NCBI RefSeq assembly: GCF_010726645.1
Contig: NZ_AP022563.1
Coordinates: forward strand, 2,976,001-3,040,000
Source: Mycolicibacterium duvalii
GTDB taxonomy: Bacteria > Actinomycetota > Actinomycetes > Mycobacteriales > Mycobacteriaceae
Length of the DNA stretch: 64,000 nt
Direction: 5' to 3'
Made by a program: the position numbers and the translations under genes. The notes below the pieces were generated by a model, which did no database searches, had not been told where the DNA came from, and was given only the letters and a program-made list of their open reading frames with translations. Positions 57,648 to 64,000 of this stretch are shown piece by piece (the stretch's first letter is position 1; every line of letters starts with the position of its first letter).

Positions 57648-58454
57648 ATGGATCTGAACGGCACCACGGCGATCGTCACCGGCGGCGGCTCCGGCATCGG
57701 GGCCGCACTGGCCGCGGAACTGGCCGCCCGGGGGGCGCGCGTGGTCGTCGGCGACCTGATCGGGGCTTCCGATGTCGCGGCCGACGTGGTGCGGGGCGGC
57801 GGGCAGGCGGTCGGGGTGCGCGCCGACGCCGCCGAGGTGGCCGGCATCGAGGACATGATCCGGACCGCCGAGTCGGAGTTCGGGCCGGTCGACGTCTATG
57901 TCGCCAACGCCGGGGTGATGGGCGTGCCCGGGCTCGGCGCCGACGCGGACTGGGACGTCATTCTCGATGTGAACCTGCGCGCGCACATCCGTGCGGCGCG
58001 GCTGCTGGTACCTGGCTGGCAGGCCCGCGGATCGGGCTACTTCGTGTCGGTGGCCTCAGCCGCGGGGCTGCTGACCCAGCTGGGCGCGGCCGGGTACGCG
58101 GTCAGCAAGCACGCCGCGGTCGGGTTCGCCGAGTGGCTGGCCGTCACCTACGGCGACGACGGCATCGGTGTCAGCCTGGTCTGCCCGCTGGGGGTGGAAA
58201 CACCGCTGCTGCAGGCGATCCGCGGGGTCGACGATCCCGACGCGCGGGTGGGTGCGTCGGCAATCGAGGCGTCGGCGCCGGTGATCAGCGCCGCCGAGGT
58301 CGCGCGGGTCACGGCCGACGCGGTGCAGGCCGGCCGGTTCCTGGTGCTGCCGCACCCCGAACTGCTGGACATGTACCGGCACAAGGGCTCCGATTACGAC
58401 CGCTGGATCTCCGGGATGCGGCGCTATCAGCGCATGCTGCGCGCCGACGGCTGA
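57648..58454 (+). CDS. Short-chain dehydrogenase/reductase
   Basis: 268 residues, ATG start. Classical SDR: TTAIVTGGGSGIGAALAAEL, VVVGDLIGAS, VYVANAGVMGVPGLG (NAG motif), Ser in SVASAAGLLTQ and catalytic YAVSKHAAVGFAEWL, then VCPLGVETPLLQ. NAD(P)-dependent alcohol/ketone dehydrogenase; substrate unknown. First gene of the plus-strand part of the catabolic-looking cluster, 50 nt before the amidohydrolase. Confidence 0.93.
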   Translation: MDLNGTTAIVTGGGSGIGAALAAELAARGARVVVGDLIGASDVAADVVRGGGQAVGVRADAAEVAGIEDMIRTAESEFGPVDVYVANAGVMGVPGLGADADWDVILDVNLRAHIRAARLLVPGWQARGSGYFVSVASAAGLLTQLGAAGYAVSKHAAVGFAEWLAVTYGDDGIGVSLVCPLGVETPLLQAIRGVDDPDARVGASAIEASAPVISAAEVARVTADAVQAGRFLVLPHPELLDMYRHKGSDYDRWISGMRRYQRMLRADG

Positions 58455-58504
58455 ACATTCGCACATCCACTGTTCTATCGTTGAGGGCGAGTGAAAGGCT
58501 GGCC

Positions 58505-59824
58505 ATGACGATAGACCCGACGAACTTGGTGCTGATCAGCGTCGACGACCACACCGTGGAACCCCCGGACATGTTCGAGGGCCGCGTACCCGCCCGCTAC
58601 CGCGACGAAGCGCCCCGCATCGTCGAGGACATCGACGGTTCGGTCTGCTGGGTCTACGACGGCATGCGCCTGCCCAATATCGGCCTCAACGCCGTCGCCG
58701 GCCGACCCAACGACGAGTGGGGCTTCGAACCCTCGCGATTCGAGGACATGCGCCGGGGCTGTTACGACGTCGACGCCCGCGTCGACGACATGAACGCCGC
58801 CGGAGTGCTGGCCTCGGTGTGTTTCCCGTCCTTCCCGACGATCTCGGGCGCACTGTTCACCTTCCGGGGTGAACATGATGTATCGGCGGTGATGGTCCGC
58901 GCCTACAACGACTGGCACGTCGAGGACTGGTGCGGCCGGCACCCCGACCGCTTCATCCCGATGGGGATACTCCCGCTCTGGGATCCGGCCGCGTCCGCGG
59001 CCGAGGTGCGGCGCTTGGCGGCCCTGGGTTGCCGCGCGGTGACCGTGCCCCAGCACGTCGCGAACTACGGGCAGCCACCCTGGCAGGACCCGCACTGGGA
59101 TCTGCTGTGGGAGGCGGTCTGCGAGAACAACACGGTGGTGAACATCCATATCGGCACCGGCGGCGGGGTACCTGTACCGTCCGATCAGACCAGCTACCTC
59201 GCGTACAACTCGATGCTGGCACTGGACACCGGTCGTTTCACCGCCGATCTGCTGTTCTCGCGCGTGGTCCGGGACTTTCCGACCATCAAGTTCGCGCTCT
59301 CCGAAGGCGGCATCGGGTGGATCCCGTTCCTGCTGGAGCGCTTCGAGGACGTCTACTCACGTCAACGCGCCTGGACCGGTGACGATCTCGGCGCCGGCCG
59401 CACCCCCACCGAGGTGTTCCGCCGCAACTTCCTGTCCTGCTTCATCCGCGACCGGGTGGGGATCGAGAACCGGCACCGCATCGGCGTCGAAACCATCTGC
59501 TGGGAAATGGATTACCCGCACTCGGACAGCAGCTGGCCGGACGCGCCCGAACAACTGGCCGCCGAACTCGAGGGCTGCGCCGACGACGAGATCGAGGCCA
59601 TCTGTTGGCGCAACGCCGCCGCCGCGTTCGGTTACGAGGGGGTGGATCGGCGAGGACGGCAGGACTGCACCGTTGCCGCGCTTCGCGCCCTGACCGCGGG
59701 CATGGACCTGTCCACTCCGAAAGTGGACACCCACCGGATCCCCAAACCCGGTACGACAGCGATCACCTACGGCGAGATGAAGGCCCGCATGGCCACCATC
59801 ATGACCGGCGGGAAGAGCAGCTGA
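58505..59824 (+). CDS. Amidohydrolase-2 family metal-dependent hydrolase
   Basis: 439 residues from the ATG at 58505; the frame upstream runs antiparallel to real genes. TIM-barrel amidohydrolase-2 features: VLISVDDHTVEPPDMFEGRV (first metal ligands, here DDH), FIPMGILPLWDPAASAAEVR, NNTVVNIHIGTGGGVPVP (His), FALSEGGIGWIPFLLERFED, WEMDYPHSDSSWPDAPEQLA (Asp and His). Members decarboxylate or hydrolyse ring and carboxylate intermediates in aromatic and steroid degradation. Co-oriented with the SDR; convergent with the thiolase. Confidence 0.9.
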   Translation: MTIDPTNLVLISVDDHTVEPPDMFEGRVPARYRDEAPRIVEDIDGSVCWVYDGMRLPNIGLNAVAGRPNDEWGFEPSRFEDMRRGCYDVDARVDDMNAAGVLASVCFPSFPTISGALFTFRGEHDVSAVMVRAYNDWHVEDWCGRHPDRFIPMGILPLWDPAASAAEVRRLAALGCRAVTVPQHVANYGQPPWQDPHWDLLWEAVCENNTVVNIHIGTGGGVPVPSDQTSYLAYNSMLALDTGRFTADLLFSRVVRDFPTIKFALSEGGIGWIPFLLERFEDVYSRQRAWTGDDLGAGRTPTEVFRRNFLSCFIRDRVGIENRHRIGVETICWEMDYPHSDSSWPDAPEQLAAELEGCADDEIEAICWRNAAAAFGYEGVDRRGRQDCTVAALRALTAGMDLSTPKVDTHRIPKPGTTAITYGEMKARMATIMTGGKSS

Positions 59825-59834
59825 GGCAGCACGC

Positions 59835-61013
59835 TCAACTGCGCCGCAACAGCATCATCGTGGTGCCGCTGTTGGCTCCGCCGACGCCGCACGCGACCAG
59901 ACCGGCCTCGTCCACCTGACGGTCGCCGCCCTCGCCCCGGACCTGCACGCACGCCTCGTGCAAATGACCGAAACCGTGCAGCCGCCCCCCGGAGAGTTGT
60001 CCGCCGGCGGTGTTGATCGGCAACTCGCCGCCGAGTGAGAACCGGGCGGGGTCGGCCACCCAGTCCCCCGACTCACCGTATCCGCAGAACCCGAAATCTT
60101 CGAGGAAACACAACACGAAAACACTGAAACCGTCGTACAGCGAGGCGCAGTCGACGTCATCGGCGGTGAAGTCGGTACGGTCCCAGATCGTCGACCACCG
60201 CGAGTTCAGCCGCGCGATGTCCTCGCCGCCCTCCCACAGGAACCGGTCGTGGTGGGCGCAGTCGAGCGCCTCCACCGCCACCCCCGGATGATCGAGCGCG
60301 ACGGCGTGCTCGGCGCGCGACACCACGAACGCGGTGGCGCCGTCGCACGCGATGTCGCAGTCGTACATGCACAGCGGATCCGACACCATCCGGGCGTCGA
60401 GGTATCCCTGCAGACCGAGCGGCTCGGTGTAGATCGCCCGCGGGTTGAGCGCGGCGTGGCGGCGTTGCACGATCGCCACCTGCGCCAGCTGCTCACGGGT
60501 CAGACCGAACCGATGCATGCGTGAACGAATCTGCAGCGCAGCCAAATTGGCAGCCGATACCCCGTAGGGCAGCTGCCATCCGAGCTGGCCGGCCGCGCGA
60601 CTGCCCGCCCCGACGCCGTACCCGCGCCGCCGGTCCGCGCCCTGCGCGGTGCCCTCCCAGATGCTGCGCCAGCACAACACGTGGTTGGCCAACCCGGACG
60701 CGACGGCCAGCATCGCGTCGACGACCGCCCCCAGCTGACCCGGGTACTCGACCCCGCCGGCCACCCAGTTGGGCCGGATACCGAGCGCGTCGTGGATATC
60801 GCGCACACCGGCACCGGAGAAGCCCTTGCCCGCCATGGACGCACCGGGATAGGTGGTCAGCCCGTCGATGTCGGCGAGGGTGAGTCCGGCGTCGGCGACC
60901 GCGGCGGTGCAGGCGTCGACCGTGAGCTGCAGCGGATCACGGCCCAGCCGCCGACCGATGTCGGACTGCCCGATGCCGCTGATGATCACCCCGTCGGTGA
61001 GCGAGCCTGCCAT
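59835..61013 (-). CDS. Thiolase-like protein (SCP-x/lipid-transfer type)
   Basis: 392 residues. Thiolase superfamily of the mycobacterial acetyl-CoA acetyltransferase/Ltp group: GIGQSDIGRRLGRDPLQLTV, YVL-type core GLANHVLCWRS, CASLYDGFSVFVLCFLEDFG, FSLGGELPINTAGGQLSGGR and LHGFGHLHEACVQVRGEGGD (His in GGRLHG). The usual catalytic Cys of true thiolases is not evident at the N-terminal position, a feature of the Ltp2-type aldolases, which cleave side chains together with a DUF35 partner. The DUF35 gene lies directly upstream, overlapping by one base. Confidence 0.88.
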   Translation of the reverse strand: MAGSLTDGVIISGIGQSDIGRRLGRDPLQLTVDACTAAVADAGLTLADIDGLTTYPGASMAGKGFSGAGVRDIHDALGIRPNWVAGGVEYPGQLGAVVDAMLAVASGLANHVLCWRSIWEGTAQGADRRRGYGVGAGSRAAGQLGWQLPYGVSAANLAALQIRSRMHRFGLTREQLAQVAIVQRRHAALNPRAIYTEPLGLQGYLDARMVSDPLCMYDCDIACDGATAFVVSRAEHAVALDHPGVAVEALDCAHHDRFLWEGGEDIARLNSRWSTIWDRTDFTADDVDCASLYDGFSVFVLCFLEDFGFCGYGESGDWVADPARFSLGGELPINTAGGQLSGGRLHGFGHLHEACVQVRGEGGDRQVDEAGLVACGVGGANSGTTMMLLRRS

Positions 61014-61444
61014 CAGCGGTCCGGGGTGAACAGCGGCAGGTGCACGGCGTCATCGATGCCGTCGTCACCCACCTCGAACGTGACCCGCACCGGCATCCCG
61101 ACGAAGACCTCCCCGGGGGTGACCTCCACCAGGTTCGTCAGCACCCGAACACTTGGGTCCTCCACCGGGTTGACGAACGCGATCACATACGGGGTGGGGA
61201 TGCCCGGGAAGAACGGGTGGTGGTTGACCGTCCACGATTCGACGACTCCGCGGCCGGACAACACAATCCACTCGGGCACCGCGTGGTCGTACTGGCAGCG
61301 CATCGTGGGCGGGTGGATGAGGCGTTCACAGGCGGGACACCGCTGCAGCGACCACACCCCGTCGGCGCCTGACGTCCAGTAGTGCCGGTTGAGGGCGGTG
61401 AGCGCCGGCAGTGGCCGACTGGGCGATGACGACTGGTCACCCAT
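61013..61444 (-). CDS. DUF35 OB-fold zinc protein, partner of the thiolase
   Basis: 143 residues. N-terminal helix TALNRHYWTSGADGVWSLQR, a zinc-ribbon in LQRCPACERLIHPPTMRCQ (the fourth Cys position is not a Cys), then an OB-fold with GRGVVESWTVNHHPFFPGIP and VTPGEVFVGMPVRVTFEV. DUF35 proteins pair with Ltp-type thiolases/aldolases as the acyl-CoA binding partner. One-base overlap with the thiolase gene and overlap with the Rieske gene argue for a single operon. Confidence 0.92.
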   Translation of the reverse strand: MGDQSSSPSRPLPALTALNRHYWTSGADGVWSLQRCPACERLIHPPTMRCQYDHAVPEWIVLSGRGVVESWTVNHHPFFPGIPTPYVIAFVNPVEDPSVRVLTNLVEVTPGEVFVGMPVRVTFEVGDDGIDDAVHLPLFTPDR

Positions 61445-62858
61445 CGCCGGCGGCGCCCTGGCCGTCGTCCACGCCGAAGAGGAACCGGTCGGCGATGGCG
61501 TGGGCGTTGCGAATCGACATCTCCTGCGCGGTGTTCAGCCACAGCCCGTCGAAGCCACGCGAGTGCATCCCGGCGTGGATGGCGTCGATGTTGCGCAGAT
61601 CCTGGGTGGGCAGTTCACCCCACCCGTCGTGGTCCTGCCAGCGCTCCACCTCCAGCCAACTGGTTTCCGGTACCTCGCCCGGAGCGAAGTGCTCGAGGGA
61701 GAACATCTCGAAGACACAGCGATTCGGATTCTCGGCGTCGGGCAGCACCCGGTAGCCCAGCACGCAAGACTTCTCCACCAGAAGCACCAGCGTCGGGAAG
61801 ACGTGCCAGTCGCCGTTGCCGGCGAAGTACTGCTCCATCGTCATCTTCGGGAAGTCGACGCCTTCGGCGAGCGCCAACTCCTCGCACATCTGGTGGTACA
61901 GCACGAACGGGGGAATGTCGCTGGGCTCCATCGTGGCCAGCCGGCGCGCCGCGCGGTAATCACGTTCGGTGACCAGCGATCCCACCTCGAGGTAGTTGTA
62001 CTGCATCGAGTTGGCGAAGACCTCGGGCCGGGCGGCTTGGGCCTTGCGGGCGGCGTCGCGGTCACCGCTGTCCGGGCGCGCGGTGTAGATGAAGCGGGAG
62101 TGATTGCGGTACCGCAATGTCGGCGTGTACGGCGCGTAAACGAACTCCTGCGGCGCGGCCGGCTCGGCGGGCGGCCGCGGGCCCTGCGCGGCCCGCAACG
62201 TCTGCGGATGGGTCCCCGGCGTGTGGTACCCCTCGATGAACGCGTCGATGACGGTCTTGTAGTTGGCGTTCAACGGCGTGCGCTTCCGCCAGCGGAATCG
62301 CATGTCGTGCAGCCGGAATGGTTCCAGCGCACTCGGCAGCGGGTCCAGCCATTCGAGCAGGTCCGGCGGATTGTCGGCCATGCTCACGAAGATCCATCCG
62401 CCCCACGAGCCGACCGCGACCGGACGCAACGACCACTGGTCGCGAGGCCGGTCGAGAAACTCGTCGCGCGAGGGGACGAACGACGACCGACCGTCCAGCG
62501 CGAAGCGCCAGCCGTGGAACTGACACCGCAGGTCACCGCCGGCGGCGCACCCCGAGCCCCGAACCACCTTCATCCCCCGGTGCGTGCACGCGTTGTAGAA
62601 CGCCTTGACGCTGCGGTCCTTCTGGCGAACCACCATGATGGACTGGCGGCCGATGACGTACTCGTAGAAGCTGCCGGGTGCGGGCAGCTCCTCTTCCCGG
62701 CACGCCGGCTGCCACACCTGGGTGAACAGCCGGTCGAGCTCCAGCCGCAGGAACTCCGGGTCGACATAGCGCGACTTGGGGACGAACGTCTCGCCGCACG
62801 CGTACCGCGGCGGCACGGTGCCCGACCGCGACTGGGCGGAATCCTCGATGACGGTCAT
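61437..62858 (-). CDS. Rieske aromatic-ring-hydroxylating oxygenase alpha subunit
   Basis: 473 residues from the ATG at 62858; an open frame continues upstream but only as an antisense artefact. Rieske [2Fe-2S] domain with ligands in YNACTHRGMKVVRG (C-x-H) and LRCQFHGWRFALD (C-x2-H). The catalytic domain has the mononuclear-iron facial triad in DAFIEGYHTPGTHPQTL (two His), with the carboxylate further on. It inserts oxygen into an aromatic or alicyclic ring, fed by a ferredoxin/reductase encoded elsewhere. It overlaps the DUF35 gene by 8 bases and is followed upstream by the SDR at 62879. Confidence 0.95.
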   Translation of the reverse strand: MTVIEDSAQSRSGTVPPRYACGETFVPKSRYVDPEFLRLELDRLFTQVWQPACREEELPAPGSFYEYVIGRQSIMVVRQKDRSVKAFYNACTHRGMKVVRGSGCAAGGDLRCQFHGWRFALDGRSSFVPSRDEFLDRPRDQWSLRPVAVGSWGGWIFVSMADNPPDLLEWLDPLPSALEPFRLHDMRFRWRKRTPLNANYKTVIDAFIEGYHTPGTHPQTLRAAQGPRPPAEPAAPQEFVYAPYTPTLRYRNHSRFIYTARPDSGDRDAARKAQAARPEVFANSMQYNYLEVGSLVTERDYRAARRLATMEPSDIPPFVLYHQMCEELALAEGVDFPKMTMEQYFAGNGDWHVFPTLVLLVEKSCVLGYRVLPDAENPNRCVFEMFSLEHFAPGEVPETSWLEVERWQDHDGWGELPTQDLRNIDAIHAGMHSRGFDGLWLNTAQEMSIRNAHAIADRFLFGVDDGQGAAGDG

Positions 62859-62878
62859 CGCGCAACCCTTCCTGCTGC

Positions 62879-63787
62879 TCAGCCGGCCGGCGGCTTGTCG
62901 AAGATGTTGGGGTACAGCACTGCTTCCTTGAACGAGGTCTCGATCTCGGCGAATGCCGTCGGGATATCCCAGGTGCCCGACGCGGACACGATCTCGCGCT
63001 CCACCACCGGGTTGGACATCAGGCTGATGCGGCCGTTGCCGGCGAAGATGACCCTGCGGTTGAGCCATTCGGATTGCTCGCTGGCCAGATACACCACCGG
63101 CGGCACCACGTTCTGCGGGGACAGTCGGGCATTCTGCGCCGAGTAGTCCATGCTGCCGCCGCCTTTGATGCCCTGGGTCATCCGGGTGCCGGCGATCGGC
63201 GCGATGGCGTTGCTGCGCACCCCGTACCCCTTGAGCGCATTGGCGCAGGAGAAGGTCAGTCCGACGATTCCCATCTTGGCGGCGGCGTAGTTGGGTTGGC
63301 TCGGTGCGCCCTGCAATCCCGACATCGACGTGAAATTGATCAGCCGGTACTGACCGCCCCGGTTCTCCCGCCACCACGCAGCAGCGTGCCGGGTCAGGTT
63401 GAACGTCCCTTTCAGATGGACGGCGACCACCGCGTCGAAGTCGGCCTCGCTCATCTTGAACACCATGCCGTCGCGCAGGATGCCGGCGGCGTTGACCATG
63501 ATGTCGAATCCACCCAGGGTGGCGGCGGTCCTGCTGATCAGGTCTTCGCAGGCGGCGAAATCGGTGATGTCGGTGGTGTCGGAGAAGGCTTTGCCACCGC
63601 GGTCGTTGATGCCGGCCGCCACACTCTGGGCAGGACCGGCGTCGCGGCCGCTGCCCTCGACGGACACCCCCGCATCCGACACCATGACCGCCGCGCCCTC
63701 GGCCGCCAGACCCTCGGCCACAGCGGCACCGATTCCGCGGCCGCCGCCGGTGACCAACGCGGTCCGGCCGTCAAGTACACCCATCAT
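62879..63787 (-). CDS. Short-chain dehydrogenase/reductase
   Basis: 302 residues, starting at the tandem ATG (63787 or 63784). TALVTGGGRGIGAAVAEGLA, DAGVSVEGSGRDAGPAQSVA, FDIMVNAAGILRDGMVFKMS, FTSMSGLQGAPSQPNYAAAK (Ser, Tyr and Lys of the SDR triad). It resembles the hydroxyacyl-CoA dehydrogenase (HSD17B4-like) SDRs of mycobacterial lipid and steroid degradation. 20 nt upstream of the Rieske gene on the same strand. Confidence 0.93.
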   Translation of the reverse strand: MMGVLDGRTALVTGGGRGIGAAVAEGLAAEGAAVMVSDAGVSVEGSGRDAGPAQSVAAGINDRGGKAFSDTTDITDFAACEDLISRTAATLGGFDIMVNAAGILRDGMVFKMSEADFDAVVAVHLKGTFNLTRHAAAWWRENRGGQYRLINFTSMSGLQGAPSQPNYAAAKMGIVGLTFSCANALKGYGVRSNAIAPIAGTRMTQGIKGGGSMDYSAQNARLSPQNVVPPVVYLASEQSEWLNRRVIFAGNGRISLMSNPVVEREIVSASGTWDIPTAFAEIETSFKEAVLYPNIFDKPPAG

Positions 63788-63871
63788 CTCTCCTCGCCGA
63801 CATCACACCTCTACAGAACATAGTGACACAGACTGTTTAGTTGTCGATAGCGTGGCCAGTGGTTGCGGCGC

Positions 63872-64000
63872 TCATTCGAAACCCCACTCGGCATAGCGGC
63901 GTTGCAGCTCAGCCATGGCCTCGCGACCACCCCGGACACCGCGCTCCTTCATGAAGTTGAACTCATCCTCACGCCAGGCCAGATTGCTGAACACCGTGTG
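63872..64000 (-). CDS. C-terminal part of an unidentified gene cut by the window edge
   Basis: The last 42 codons read HTVFSNLAWREDEFNFMKER, GVRGGREAMAELQRRYAEWG, FE and a TGA at 63872-63874. The family cannot be called from so little. Same strand as the Rieske and SDR genes but separated by about 85 bases from the SDR start, so probably part of the same region. Partial at its 5' end. Confidence 0.6.
   Translation of the reverse strand, partial: HTVFSNLAWREDEFNFMKERGVRGGREAMAELQRRYAEWGFE

Noticed and set aside
58133-58504. N-terminal extension of the amidohydrolase
   Set aside because: It overlaps the SDR gene in another frame and lacks similarity; the ATG at 58505 starts the conserved domain.
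61389-63146. Long plus-strand frame opposite the Rieske and SDR genes
   Set aside because: No domain pattern and repetitive Arg/Val/His composition; both real genes read on the minus strand.
62859-63377. N-terminal extension of the Rieske protein by about 170 residues
   Set aside because: The extension is antisense-like low-complexity sequence over the SDR gene; the family starts near the ATG at 62858.

Overview
The window is high-GC actinobacterial DNA from a Mycobacterium/Mycolicibacterium-type genome. The main evidence is a backbone gene order that matches, as I recall it, Mycobacterium tuberculosis Rv3278c to Rv3287c: PH-domain membrane protein, accD5, accE5, maf, sseA, SufE-like gene, accA3, sigF, rsbW. 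Into this conserved backbone several blocks of accessory DNA have been inserted.

Region 1 (1-3.7 kb) carries a BcsB-like secreted/anchored protein, a GT4 glycosyltransferase and the Rv3278c-like PH-domain protein. Region 2 (about 3.9-37.4 kb) is a large polysaccharide island lying between the Rv3278c-like gene and accD5, where M. tuberculosis has birA. It holds the parts of a Wzx/Wzy-dependent capsule or exopolysaccharide system: an initiating polyprenyl-phosphate sugar transferase (WbaP type), three GT4 glycosyltransferases, a Wzx-like flippase, a Wzy/O-antigen-ligase-like protein, a Wzc-like chain-length protein fused to a tyrosine kinase, a Wzb-like low-molecular-weight tyrosine phosphatase, and a DUF4012 membrane protein. 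Sugar-nucleotide enzymes in it predict GDP-6-deoxy sugar/GDP-L-fucose (two Gmd-type proteins, one Fcl), UDP-glucuronate (Ugd) and UDP-galacturonate (a UDP-GlcA 4-epimerase). A sulfotransferase and a methyltransferase suggest decoration. The island is mosaic. Its base composition is visibly lower in GC than the backbone (three 60-base lines counted by hand: 38% at 16321, 53% at 18541, 67% at 39001). It is littered with mobile DNA: two complete IS21-family elements with 5-bp target duplications, remnants of a tandem tyrosine-recombinase (RIT-like) element, and remnants of IS21, IS481, IS256 and IS3 elements. Duplicate remnants of the boundary genes at 3.97-4.10 kb and 5.53-5.64 kb record how the left edge was assembled.

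Region 3 (37.6-52.4 kb) is the acyl-CoA carboxylase backbone (accD5, accE5, maf, sseA, SufE, accA3) with extra genes between its members: two paralogous secreted proteins, a PASTA-like secreted protein, an acyltransferase pseudogene, an SLC13-type permease flanked by a duplicated SufE 3' end, a GGDEF-EAL protein and an ANTAR-like small protein.

Region 4 (52.7-57.6 kb) is a stress/regulation segment: sigF with its anti-sigma factor rsbW, a STAS-domain antagonist-like protein converging on sigF, a CsbD-like stress protein and a tiny membrane protein, the last two with SigF-like promoters, and an Mrr-type nuclease-domain membrane protein. Region 5 (57.6-64 kb) is a catabolic-looking cluster: two SDR dehydrogenases, an amidohydrolase, a thiolase/lipid-transfer-like protein with its DUF35 partner, a Rieske oxygenase alpha subunit and the end of an unidentified gene. 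I saw no tRNA, rRNA or CRISPR array.
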